NCBI RefSeq assembly: GCF_052030545.1
Contig: NZ_JBPDIH010000013.1
Coordinates: forward strand, 54,456 to 118,455
DNA length: 64,000 nucleotides
Direction of reading: 5' to 3'
DNA from: CANMXU01 sp052030545
GTDB taxonomy: Bacteria > Pseudomonadota > Gammaproteobacteria > Enterobacterales > Alteromonadaceae
In this document: in pieces, positions 1 through 8,247 of the stretch
Layout: every line of letters starts with the position of its first letter
How positions within the stretch are numbered: the first letter of the stretch is position 1
Translations under genes and position numbers: made by a program
The notes under the pieces: generated by a model
Databases searched by the model: none
Told to the model about the DNA's origin: nothing
The model's input: only the letters and a program-made list of their open reading frames with translations

Positions 1-305
1 TAAATTAAAAACAATATCCTCATAGATAAGATATAAAATACGAAATTTCAACTTTAACCATCTATTAAATCATTGCTTTATAAACAATATATCGAAAGCT
101 TGTTTTTAAACGCTTAGTAAAAATTAATGTACGCAAAATATTATAATAATAGAAGTAACTAGTTTTTTGTTTCAACCCAATAATTATAGTCATATTGAAT
201 AGAAGTGTTTTTTGGGGTTATTAATATTCCCTACATTTAAATGTTCTCATAGTGGCAAGCTTTACGAAACAACTTATTTTTTGCTTCAGTATAAGGAATA
301 ATAAA
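1..305. other. AT-rich leader upstream of xylanase gene
   Basis: No open frame or RNA gene that I can support lies here. The stretch is very AT-rich and runs up to a good ribosome binding site (AAGGAA at 293-298) before the ATG at 306. It presumably carries the xylanase promoter, but no single -35/-10 pair stands out. Confidence 0.5.
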
Positions 306-2552
306 ATGAAGAAATCGATTATTCGTTACACCGGTATAGTGGCTTTAGCGTCACTTTTAGTGGCGTGCGGAGGCAATAACGACGATACAAAAGTACCAGA
401 AGTAGAAGTTCCCGAAACTCCAGCTCCGCCACCGCCTGAAACAGAAAAACCAGAAACAGAAACCCCTGACCCTGCGGAAATCACCAACGGTAGTTTTGAA
501 GAAGATACCGCGGGTCAAACCTCTCCGCTAGGCAATTGGATATTCAGACCTGATCAAGAAGCAAGCGCTTCTTCTACGATTGAAGTAATCGAATCAGAAG
601 AAGGAGTTAATAGCTATAAAGGTACAAAAGCCGTTGAAGTTGTTGTTAGTACATTAGGAGACAACCCTTGGGGTATTGAAATCGCCTATGAAGACATTCC
701 TGTTATTGGCGGTAAGACCTATGAATTTAGTGTTTGGGTAAAAGGAGAAGAGGGAACTAGCGCAGATTTTTGGGTGCAAACACCTGCGCCTGCCTATGGT
801 CAACTCAGCCTTGTAAAAGAAGCTCTAACCGGTGAGTGGCAACAAATTACACTAACAGCAGCAACTAGCGAAGCTGATACGTTAATCAGATTAGCCATTC
901 ACTTTTCGAAAGAAGAAAACATCGACAAATCGATATTTATAGACGAATTTTCAGGGGTTATTTTAACTGACGTACCTGCTGAAGAAATTCCTGATGTTGA
1001 ATACAGTGCCGTTACCGTTGAAAGCTTAAAGGCACTAGCACCTGATTTTCATCTTGGTGTTGCGGTTCCTGCGGGTGGTTTTGGTAACAGCATCATCAAC
1101 AGACCTGAAGTAAAAACGCTTATCGAACAGCACTTTAATCAGTTATCTGCTGAAAACATAATGAAACCGACTTATTTGCAGCCAGAGCAAGGCGAGTTTT
1201 TCTATGATGATTCTGATGAACTTGTTAATTATGCAAAAGACAATTCACTCTCTGTGCACGGCCATGTATTTATCTGGCATTCGCAAATCGCTGGTTGGAT
1301 GGAAACCTTCGAAGGCGATAGAGACGAGTGGGTGACCATGATGGAAGATCATATCACGCAAATCGCCACTCACTTTGAAGAAGAAGGTGATAACGACACC
1401 ATAACTAGCTGGGACGTAGTTAATGAAGCCTTTATGGAGAATGGAAAATATCGCGGTGAAAAAACCACCACTGACAGTGCCGATGCATCTGTTTGGTTTG
1501 AAAATATTGGTGCTGAATTTTTACCGTTAGCCTTTAAAGCCGCAAGAGCAGCAGATCCTGATGCCGATTTATACTACAACGATTACAACCTAATTTGGAA
1601 TGGCGATAAATTGGACGCTGTTATCGACATGGTTAACGATTTCCAAACCAATGGTGTACCAATTGACGGCATCGGCTTTCAATCTCATATTTCACTTAAC
1701 AGCCCAGATATCGCAACAATTCAAGCACAACTGCAAAAAGTGGTCGATATTCGCCCTAAAATTAAAGTAAAAATTACTGAGCTAGATGTTCGTATGAACA
1801 ATGAAGGCGGTGCCCCTTTAACCTACCTAACTAGTGAAAGAGCTGATCAACAAAAGCAATACTATTACGACATTGTTAAAACGTATTTAGAAACCGTGCC
1901 TGTCGATCAACGTGGTGGCATTACCGTTTGGGGTGTAGTTGACGGCGACAGTTGGTTGCAAACATGGCCCGAGCCTACTACCGAGTGGCCACTTTTATTT
2001 TTTAATGACCTTAGCGCCAAACCAGCGCTACAAGGTTTCGCTGACGCTTTAGCAGAATTAATTGAAGTGGTAGAAGCACCAGAAGCTTCGAATGAAATAC
2101 TGACCAACGCGAGCTTCGAAGACGGACTTGACTCATGGCAAGCTCGTGGAGATGCAAACATAACCTTAGCAACTACACAAGCTCACAGTGGCGACAATAG
2201 TGCCTTAGTGGCGAGTCGTACAGCAACTTGGAACGGTATTCAAACGGATATTAAAGGGTTACTAACAACAGGTGAAACCTATAACGTTTCAGCTTGGGTT
2301 AAACTCGCGGATGATAACAGCGCGGTATCTCCCGGCATAAAACTCACACTGGAAATACAGCATGAAAGTACTGATTACCTTGAACTAACGCCTGTTACCA
2401 CAGTAGCCCCTGGGGATTGGGTGCAACTATCAGGTACTTATACTCACTCGATCACAACTGAAGAAAGTGTCGCCTTGCTTTATGCGGAATCAGATGAGCT
2501 AACCGCTGATTTTTATGTGGATGATGTATCGTTTACATTAGTAGAAGAATAA
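306..2552 (+). CDS. GH10 endo-1,4-beta-xylanase lipoprotein with two carbohydrate-binding modules
   Basis: Endo-xylanase expected to cut beta-1,4-xylan at the cell surface. The ATG at 306 is preferred over the upstream in-frame start because AAGGAA lies 8 bases before it and the protein then begins with a lipoprotein signal (MKKSIIRYTG) and a lipobox LLVAC. A Pro/Glu-rich linker follows. Next comes a CBM4/9-like domain beginning ITNGSFEE, then the GH10 barrel with WDVVNE (acid/base E374) and ITELDV (nucleophile E492). A second CBM-like domain starts near NASFEDGLDSW. Both catalytic motifs are intact. No sugar transporter or second glycosidase is adjacent, so it stands alone in this window. 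Family assignment is firm; exact substrate is inferred. Confidence 0.93.
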   Translation: MKKSIIRYTGIVALASLLVACGGNNDDTKVPEVEVPETPAPPPPETEKPETETPDPAEITNGSFEEDTAGQTSPLGNWIFRPDQEASASSTIEVIESEEGVNSYKGTKAVEVVVSTLGDNPWGIEIAYEDIPVIGGKTYEFSVWVKGEEGTSADFWVQTPAPAYGQLSLVKEALTGEWQQITLTAATSEADTLIRLAIHFSKEENIDKSIFIDEFSGVILTDVPAEEIPDVEYSAVTVESLKALAPDFHLGVAVPAGGFGNSIINRPEVKTLIEQHFNQLSAENIMKPTYLQPEQGEFFYDDSDELVNYAKDNSLSVHGHVFIWHSQIAGWMETFEGDRDEWVTMMEDHITQIATHFEEEGDNDTITSWDVVNEAFMENGKYRGEKTTTDSADASVWFENIGAEFLPLAFKAARAADPDADLYYNDYNLIWNGDKLDAVIDMVNDFQTNGVPIDGIGFQSHISLNSPDIATIQAQLQKVVDIRPKIKVKITELDVRMNNEGGAPLTYLTSERADQQKQYYYDIVKTYLETVPVDQRGGITVWGVVDGDSWLQTWPEPTTEWPLLFFNDLSAKPALQGFADALAELIEVVEAPEASNEILTNASFEDGLDSWQARGDANITLATTQAHSGDNSALVASRTATWNGIQTDIKGLLTTGETYNVSAWVKLADDNSAVSPGIKLTLEIQHESTDYLELTPVTTVAPGDWVQLSGTYTHSITTEESVALLYAESDELTADFYVDDVSFTLVEE

Positions 2553-2582
2553 AACTCAACGCCTAACGGGTTACTCAACACT

Positions 2583-2618
2583 AAAAAGCGGCCACTTGAA
2601 AAAGTAGGCCGCTTATTT
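2583..2618 (+). terminator. Rho-independent terminator of the xylanase gene
   Basis: AAGCGGCC (2586-2593) pairs with GGCCGCTT (2607-2614). The loop can close further through ACTT/AAGT. A weak T-rich tail follows. It lies 34 bases after the xylanase stop codon. Confidence 0.8.
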
Positions 2619-2636
2619 AGATCTCAGAGTCCAATG

Positions 2637-2908
2637 ATACCAATTTGATTAAATAAATGATCGTCCCTTTGAGATAAAACACTTCAATGCAAGTCGCTTT
2701 TTTAGCAAAGGTTATTCCCTTGCAAAAATAAGGAACACCACAATAGAGTGTTTCAGCAAGCCGTTTCGAAGCTTTTCAGCGGTCCGTTCCACCCCTTAAT
2801 TGCTGTGTAAAAGTCTTTGATATAGAAGACTATACCTGCAAAATTTTTGCGAGTTCTAGCACCGCTGAAATAGCGCTGAGTTGACCAAGTTATTAATCAA
2901 ATTGGTAT
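2637..2908. repeat. 272-bp MITE-like element with perfect 16-bp terminal inverted repeats
   Basis: ATACCAATTTGATTAA at 2637-2652 is the exact reverse complement of 2893-2908. The interior has no credible gene and no transposase. A clear target-site duplication is not visible. Short non-coding elements with inverted ends like this are common between genes in marine Alteromonadales. This is the only full copy I see here. It fills most of the 468-bp gap between the xylanase and the ars operon. Confidence 0.7.
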
Positions 2909-2949
2909 TAATAGAGCTTTTTAGGTTACACAAAAATCGATAATAACTT

Positions 2950-2995
2950 TTTACAAAACTTAGCTTGCAGCTAGAATATAATAAACTTATTATAT
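2950..2995 (+). promoter_or_regulatory. ars promoter with palindromic ArsR operator candidate
   Basis: A promoter-like pair TTTACA (2950-2955), 16 bases, TAGAAT (2972-2977) is followed at once by a perfect palindrome, two 9-base arms (ATATAATAA / TTATTATAT) around AC, at 2976-2995. It overlaps the -10 element and expected start point, 25 bases before the arsenic regulator gene. ArsR/SmtB proteins typically bind AT-rich dyads with ATA...TAT arms, so autoregulation is likely. Confidence 0.6.
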
Positions 2996-3020
2996 AACAA
3001 ATTTATTATGTGAGTTATTC

Positions 3021-3782
3021 ATGAAAGTTCTCTTCTTATGCACCGAAAATTCAGCTCGTTCTATAATGGCCGAAGCCTTGTTAAAACATCATGGAAAAGG
3101 CGAGTACGAGGTATACAGCGCGGGTAGTGAACCATTTAATGTTGACAGACGCACGCTGTCGGCAATTGAACACTTTGGCTTATCTACCGAGGGTTTGCGT
3201 TCTAAACACCTTGATGAAATAAGCAGTATTCATTTCGACTTTGTGATCACGCTGTGTGATAAAGCAGCAAAAGAATGCCATAACCAAGTTAGCGGCACAA
3301 ATAGCATCGCTTGGGATTTTCCTGAGCCTCGTTCTCGCAAAGATGCCAACCCGTTTGAAAAAACACTACAAGAGTTAAACGCGCGAATAAAAATGTTTTT
3401 ACTGATACAGGAAAAGCAAAAACCCGCACCGATAACACCCACAACATTTTACAAAGCACTGGCAGATGATATTCGCTTGAAAACGCTATTGATAATTGCC
3501 GTTGAAAAAGAGGCATGTGTTTGTGAGCTAATGACCGCACTTGATGAAGAAAGCCAACCTAAAGTATCTCGTCATCTAGCACAGCTTCGAAAAACAGGTA
3601 TTTTGTCTGGTAGAAAGCACCAACAATGGGTATTTTATTCAATCAATCCAACACTACCTGAGTGGATGAAGCAAACGATTACTTCAACGGTAGTCAATGA
3701 ACCTATTTTTATTGAACAAGAATTGGCAAAGCTAAACGCAATGGGTGATCGCCCAACGCGCGTAGCAAGCTGCTGTAATTAA
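3021..3782 (+). CDS. Fused arsenate reductase (LMW-PTP type) / ArsR arsenic repressor
   Basis: Single 253-residue protein joining two usually separate functions. Residues 1-130 are a low-molecular-weight-phosphatase-type arsenate reductase: CX5R P-loop CTENSAR with C7 and R13, redox cysteines C79 and C86 in LCDKAAKEC, and D99 in WDFPEP. That is the cysteine set of thioredoxin-coupled ArsC. Residues about 140-225 are an ArsR winged helix: the ACVCEL motif (C166, C168) matches the arsenite site of ArsR, and the recognition helix is near QPKVSRHLAQLR. A terminal CC pair (251-252) may add metal ligands. First gene of an operon with the ACR3 pump 10 bases downstream. The fused domain order is known in marine gammaproteobacteria; whether the reductase half is active is inferred from intact residues. 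Confidence 0.88.
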   Translation: MKVLFLCTENSARSIMAEALLKHHGKGEYEVYSAGSEPFNVDRRTLSAIEHFGLSTEGLRSKHLDEISSIHFDFVITLCDKAAKECHNQVSGTNSIAWDFPEPRSRKDANPFEKTLQELNARIKMFLLIQEKQKPAPITPTTFYKALADDIRLKTLLIIAVEKEACVCELMTALDEESQPKVSRHLAQLRKTGILSGRKHQQWVFYSINPTLPEWMKQTITSTVVNEPIFIEQELAKLNAMGDRPTRVASCCN

Positions 3783-3792
3783 GGTATTAACC

Positions 3793-4815
3793 ATGGGAAT
3801 TTTTGAACGTTATTTAACACTTTGGGTCGCAATAGCTATTGCTGCTGGTGTCGCGCTAGGTGTTGTTTATCCGCCGCTTTTTGAAACGGTTGCAATGCTT
3901 GAGGTTGCCCATGTTAACGTGGTGGTTGCGGTGTTCATCTGGGTGATGATCTACCCCATGATGGTACAAGTGGATTTTTCAACTATCAAAGAAGTGGGCA
4001 AAAACCCACAAGGGTTAGTACTAACATTAGTGATCAACTGGCTTATTAAACCATTTTCTATGGCGGCATTAGGCTGGCTTTTCTTTGAAGGATTATTTGC
4101 CGACTTTGTTTCACCTGAAACTGCGCAAGAATATATTGCAGGCATGATTTTACTTGGTGTCGCTCCTTGTACGGCGATGGTATTTGTTTGGTCGCAACTA
4201 ACAAAAGGCGATGCTAATTACACCTTGGTTCAGGTTTCGGTTAACGACATTATCATGATTTTTGCCTTCGCCCCAATTGCAGGATTATTGCTAGGGGTAT
4301 CAGACATTCATGTCCCTTGGGGAACCTTGGTAATATCTGTGGTACTTTACGTATTGTTGCCTTTAATTGCAGGAATAATCACGCGAAAAACGTTAAATAG
4401 ATCAGGTCGTGATGAAGCGGCTATCACTAGCTTGTTAGAGAAGTTAAAACCTTTTTCTGTTATTGGTTTACTAGCGACTGTGGTGCTGCTGTTTGGGTTT
4501 CAAGCGAATACCATTTTAGCGCAACCGATAAATATTGTCTTAATTGCTATCCCGCTGATTATTCAATCGTATGGTATTTTCATTATTGCTTATTTTATCG
4601 CTGTTAAACTTAAACTCAAACACAACATCGCTGCCCCTGCTAGTTTAATTGGTACATCAAACTTCTTTGAAATGGCAGTTGCTGTGGCAATTTCCCTTTT
4701 TGGCCTTCATTCAGGAGCGGCGTTAGCAACGGTGGTTGGCGTACTTGTTGAAGTACCCGTTATGCTGTCTCTTGTGGCGATAGTGAACAGAACAACACAT
4801 TGGTTTAACGAATAA
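3793..4815 (+). CDS. ACR3-family arsenite efflux permease
   Basis: A 340-residue inner-membrane protein with about ten hydrophobic segments and the usual ACR3 length. The conserved pore cysteine C126 is in GVAPCTAMVFVWSQL, and the conserved glutamate E293 is in GTSNFFEMAVA. It exports arsenite using the proton gradient. AAGG at 3781-3784 serves as ribosome binding site and overlaps the end of the upstream gene, so translation may be coupled. Its partner is the fused ArsC/ArsR protein, which would make the arsenite and sense it. Often called arsB or acr3; it belongs to ACR3 and not to the unrelated ArsB family. Confidence 0.93.
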   Translation: MGIFERYLTLWVAIAIAAGVALGVVYPPLFETVAMLEVAHVNVVVAVFIWVMIYPMMVQVDFSTIKEVGKNPQGLVLTLVINWLIKPFSMAALGWLFFEGLFADFVSPETAQEYIAGMILLGVAPCTAMVFVWSQLTKGDANYTLVQVSVNDIIMIFAFAPIAGLLLGVSDIHVPWGTLVISVVLYVLLPLIAGIITRKTLNRSGRDEAAITSLLEKLKPFSVIGLLATVVLLFGFQANTILAQPINIVLIAIPLIIQSYGIFIIAYFIAVKLKLKHNIAAPASLIGTSNFFEMAVAVAISLFGLHSGAALATVVGVLVEVPVMLSLVAIVNRTTHWFNE

Positions 4816-4829
4816 TTAAGAGGTTTTTT

Positions 4830-5333
4830 ATGCAAACTCACCCATATGACACATTATCGCTTGATAATGGCGCAAGCTTTATTTTTACACCTTGCCCTGG
4901 CACGAAAGGCGTTGATTTAACAACCTCTGTAGAGCAATTAAAAGCTGCAGGGGCACGCGCTATTGTCACGCTTATGTACGAAGCCGAGATGAAGAAAAAT
5001 GCAGCCAATGCACTTCCAAACATCTGTAACGAGCAAGGAGTAAAATGGTTTCAATTACCCATTTTAGATGACGATGCACCCAATGAAGATTTTGCCGCAG
5101 CACTCAAATCTCACCTTGAAGACCTGCTAGCTATTTTGCGTGATCAAGGCACTATTGCTGTACATTGCAAAGGCGGCTCAGGTCGCACGGGATTGGTGAT
5201 TGGCATACTGATGTATGAGCTAGGTTACAGCAAAGCAGAAATAATTAAGCAAGTGCAGAAAATTCGCCCTAAGGCGCTTTCCCATTCTGTACAACTTTCA
5301 TTTTTCAATGGCTTTCAAAAAGTAGGGGCATAA
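4830..5333 (+). CDS. Dual-specificity/CDKN3-like protein phosphatase in the ars operon
   Basis: Small cytoplasmic 167-residue cysteine phosphatase. The signature HCKGGSGRTG gives H112, C113 and R119. The general acid is probably one of D80-D82 in LPILDDDAP. It starts 14 bases after the ACR3 gene with AAGAGG upstream, so it is the third gene of the ars operon. Its substrate is unknown. In eukaryotes some CX5R phosphatases (Acr2-like) reduce arsenate, so a detoxification role is possible; protein dephosphorylation is the default reading. No signal peptide or membrane segment. Confidence 0.8.
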   Translation: MQTHPYDTLSLDNGASFIFTPCPGTKGVDLTTSVEQLKAAGARAIVTLMYEAEMKKNAANALPNICNEQGVKWFQLPILDDDAPNEDFAAALKSHLEDLLAILRDQGTIAVHCKGGSGRTGLVIGILMYELGYSKAEIIKQVQKIRPKALSHSVQLSFFNGFQKVGA

Positions 5334-5365
5334 ATAAGCCCCTTAAAATTGGTATTAACGATTTT

Positions 5366-5399
5366 AGCTGCATGGGTATTTAACACTCATGCGGCTTTT
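5366..5399 (+). terminator. Terminator of the ars operon
   Basis: Twelve-pair hairpin with two G-T pairs, arms 5366-5377 and 5385-5396, followed by TTTT. It lies 33 bases after the phosphatase stop. Confidence 0.7.
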
Positions 5400-5459
5400 C
5401 GTTGACTAGAAATTGAGCTTGTCAAATTGTAGAAGTTTTTAGGACGGGTCAGATTAAAT

Positions 5460-5493
5460 AAAAAAGGCACTAAACTAAGTTTAGTGCCTTTAA
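5460..5493 (-). terminator. Terminator of glmS
   Basis: Perfect 12-pair stem, AAGGCACTAAAC (5464-5475) with GTTTAGTGCCTT (5479-5490), and a 3-base loop. On the minus strand it ends in a run of Ts. It lies 45 bases beyond the glmS stop and may also stop readthrough from the ars side. Confidence 0.88.
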
Positions 5494-5537
5494 AGTTTCG
5501 AACTTTATTTTAGAATTCAAAAAATCTAAGTTTTTGA

Positions 5538-7370
5538 TTATTCTACAGTTACTGACTTGGCAAGGTTACGAGGTTGGTCAACATCAGTACCTTTAATTAT
5601 CGCCACATAATAAGAAAGTAATTGTAATGGCAAGGTGTAAACGATTGGTGCGATCACTTCGTCACATAGTGGCACGTTTATCACTTTCATGGTTTCATCG
5701 CTGGTAAATTTGGCGTTGCTATCGGCAAAAACATACATTAAACCGCCACGAGCACGCACTTCTTCAACGTTTGATTTTAATTTTTCAATTAAGTCGTTTT
5801 GCGGCGCAACAACAATTACTGGCATTTCAGCGTCGATTAGCGCTAGTGGGCCATGTTTTAACTCGCCAGCTGCGTATGCTTCAGCGTGAATGTATGAAAT
5901 TTCTTTTAGTTTAAGCGCGCCTTCCATTGCGATAGGGTATTGATCGCCACGACCTAAAAATAAAGCGTGATGTTTATCGGCAAAATCTTCTGCTAAATCT
6001 TCAATCGAATCAGCAAGCGCTAACACTTCTTCTAATTTGTTAGGCAGCGTCATTAATGATTGTGAAATGCTAGTTTGTTGTTCATCGCTCATGCCTTTGT
6101 GCTTACCAAGGGCTAAGGTCATCATTAATAAACCAACCAATTGCGTGGTAAAGGCTTTAGTTGATGCAACACCAATTTCAGCGCCAGCTTTGGTCATAAA
6201 CGCCAGATCAGATTCACGAACGAGTGATGAACCCGGTACATTACAAATCGTTAAGCTTGAGCGATAACCTAGCTCTTTTGCTAATCGTAATGCGGCAAGT
6301 GTATCGGCAGTTTCACCTGATTGAGAAATAGTCACTAATAAGGCATTTTTGGGGACAAACGATTTACGGTATCTAAATTCACTCGCAATTTCGATATTAC
6401 ATGAAACGCCAGCCAATGCTTCTAACCAATAGCGTGCCACCATGCCTGAGTGATAACTGGTACCACAAGCGATAATTTGCACGTGCTCGATGTCTTTGAA
6501 GATTTCATCTGCACCTTCGCCAAAGGTATTAATATCTAATACGTTGTTGGTTAAACGACCTTCTAATGAGTTACGAATAGCAGTAGGTTGTTCGTAAGTT
6601 TCTTTGAGCATGTAATGGCGGTATTCACCTTTATCGCCAGCGTCGTGGCTCACTTCCGACTCTTTCGCTTCACGCTCTACTTTTAAGCCATTTTTATCAA
6701 CAATGTTAACTTCAAAACGAGTAACTTCAGCAACATCACCTTCTTCAAGGTAAGAGAATTTACGGGTAACCGGTAATAGTGCCATTAAGTCTGAAGCTAT
6801 AAAATTCTCGCCTAAGCCGTAACCAATCACTAATGGGCTACCAGAACGTGCGACAACCACACGATCTTTATCACGAGTATCCATCACAACAGTGCCGTAA
6901 GCACCTTCAAGTTGTTTTACTGTGGTTTGTACAGCAGCAAGCAAGGTATCAGCACTTTTTAGTTCATGATGAACAAGGTGGGCAATAACTTCCGTATCGG
7001 TTTCAGATACAAATTCATACCCTAAACCTTGTAGTTGGCTGCGTAATTCTTCGTGGTTTTCAATAATGCCGTTATGAACAACAGCAATGGTATTAGAAGA
7101 TACATGTGGGTGAGCGTTTACTTCGCTTGGTGCACCGTGTGTTGCCCAACGTGTATGCGCAATACCTGTACCACCGGCTAATGGCGTTTCGGTTAACGCA
7201 TCGGCTAGTTCTTGTACTTTACCTAAACGACGGGCGCGATTTAATTGGTTATTGCTATCAATAATCGCAACACCAGCTGAATCGTAACCTCGATATTCCA
7301 ATCGTTTTAGTCCTTCGACTAAAATGTCTGCCACGTCACGTTGCGCTACTGCACCTACAATGCCACACAT
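5538..7370 (-). CDS. glmS: Glutamine--fructose-6-phosphate aminotransferase
   Basis: First step of UDP-GlcNAc synthesis: glucosamine-6-phosphate from fructose-6-phosphate and glutamine, in the cytoplasm. The 610-residue length is normal. The N-terminal glutaminase begins MCGIVGA with nucleophile C2 exposed after Met removal, and EYRGYDSAG follows. Two SIS sugar-isomerase domains follow (SQSGETADTLAAL in the first). The C-terminus LAKSVTVE is typical. It lies 15 bases after the DeoR regulator and in the same strand block as glmU, which completes the pathway. No glmS ribozyme is expected or seen. Confidence 0.97.
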   Translation of the reverse strand: MCGIVGAVAQRDVADILVEGLKRLEYRGYDSAGVAIIDSNNQLNRARRLGKVQELADALTETPLAGGTGIAHTRWATHGAPSEVNAHPHVSSNTIAVVHNGIIENHEELRSQLQGLGYEFVSETDTEVIAHLVHHELKSADTLLAAVQTTVKQLEGAYGTVVMDTRDKDRVVVARSGSPLVIGYGLGENFIASDLMALLPVTRKFSYLEEGDVAEVTRFEVNIVDKNGLKVEREAKESEVSHDAGDKGEYRHYMLKETYEQPTAIRNSLEGRLTNNVLDINTFGEGADEIFKDIEHVQIIACGTSYHSGMVARYWLEALAGVSCNIEIASEFRYRKSFVPKNALLVTISQSGETADTLAALRLAKELGYRSSLTICNVPGSSLVRESDLAFMTKAGAEIGVASTKAFTTQLVGLLMMTLALGKHKGMSDEQQTSISQSLMTLPNKLEEVLALADSIEDLAEDFADKHHALFLGRGDQYPIAMEGALKLKEISYIHAEAYAAGELKHGPLALIDAEMPVIVVAPQNDLIEKLKSNVEEVRARGGLMYVFADSNAKFTSDETMKVINVPLCDEVIAPIVYTLPLQLLSYYVAIIKGTDVDQPRNLAKSVTVE

Positions 7371-7385
7371 ACTCTTATCCTTTAT

Positions 7386-8153
7386 TTATTGGGTTTGGGC
7401 GCATATTAAGTTTACGCCTTGTTCAATGAGTTTTGTTTTTAATGACGATGCTAAATCATCATCGGTAATTAGGGTATTAATTTTTTGCCAAGGTATTTCC
7501 AAATTTGGAATTTTACGACCTATTTTGTCTGACTCGACCATCACAATTACTTCACGAGATACTTCTGCCATCACTTGGCTTAAACCGATAAGCTCGTTGA
7601 AAGTTGTGGTGCCGCGCTCAATATCAATGCCGTCTGCACCGATAAAAAGCTGGTCAAAGTCATACGATTTAATCACTTGCTCTGCCACTTGCCCTTTAAA
7701 TGATTCCGATTGCGGATCCCATGTGCCTCCGGTCATCAAAAGGGTAGGCTCATTTTCTAAATTTTGAATGTCATTGGCGATGGCAAGTGAATTAACCATC
7801 ACTACTAAGCCTTTTTTGTCCGTTAGGTATTGGCTAAGGGCTGATGTGGTTCTGCCACTGTCAATAATAATGCGGTTATGATCTTTGATAAGTTCAGCGG
7901 CTTTTTGCGCGATAGCTAACTTTCGTTTTGAAACTTTACTCGGATTAGCTTCAATAATTTCTGCCGGTAAAGAGATTGCTCCGCCATATCGACGCAGTAA
8001 TAGACCACTTTGTTCAAGCGCGGCAAGATCTTTTCGAATAGTAACTTCTGAAGTTTCAAACTGTTTGGCTAAATGCTCAACACTCACTTTCCCCATTTTA
8101 TTGAGCTCAGTAATAATGGTATGACGTCGCTGTTGGGTATTTCTTTTCGACAT
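7386..8153 (-). CDS. DeoR/GlpR-family transcriptional regulator upstream of glmS
   Basis: A 255-residue repressor-type protein. The N-terminal helix-turn-helix is in VEHLAKQFETSEVTIRKDL (about 24-42), followed by the wing RRYGGA. The DeoR sensor domain carries the phosphosugar-binding IIDSGRTTSAL and the FIGADGID motif. It is co-transcribed with glmS, so a sugar-phosphate of amino-sugar metabolism is a sensible effector. A DeoR gene before glmS recurs in related marine gammaproteobacteria. Two direct repeats immediately before its start codon suggest autoregulation. Confidence 0.88.
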   Translation of the reverse strand: MSKRNTQQRRHTIITELNKMGKVSVEHLAKQFETSEVTIRKDLAALEQSGLLLRRYGGAISLPAEIIEANPSKVSKRKLAIAQKAAELIKDHNRIIIDSGRTTSALSQYLTDKKGLVVMVNSLAIANDIQNLENEPTLLMTGGTWDPQSESFKGQVAEQVIKSYDFDQLFIGADGIDIERGTTTFNELIGLSQVMAEVSREVIVMVESDKIGRKIPNLEIPWQKINTLITDDDLASSLKTKLIEQGVNLICAQTQ

Positions 8154-8154
8154 A

Positions 8155-8183
8155 ACTTTCGTTTGAAACTTAAACTTTCGTTT
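8155..8183 (-). promoter_or_regulatory. Direct-repeat operator candidate for the DeoR regulator
   Basis: The plus strand reads ACTTTCGTTT at 8155-8164 and again at 8174-8183, 19 bases apart, about two helical turns. The nearer copy begins 1 base upstream of the regulator ATG and covers the place of the ribosome binding site. TTTCG-type repeats are typical DeoR-family operators, so binding here would control the regulator and glmS together. Binding is inferred. Confidence 0.5.
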
Positions 8184-8247
8184 TAAAAGATAGCGTATTA
8201 AAACAGATTATTAATGCACAGGCAAATTTGATTGTTATTCAAGCAGC

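Noticed and set aside
5371..5537. glmS ribozyme or other riboswitch near glmS
   Set aside because: Ribozyme is a Firmicute feature located upstream of glmS; here the upstream gap is only 15 bases and no such fold is visible.
7324..7767. Plus-strand frame across the glmS/DeoR junction
   Set aside because: Covers two strongly supported opposite-strand genes and encodes no recognisable domain.
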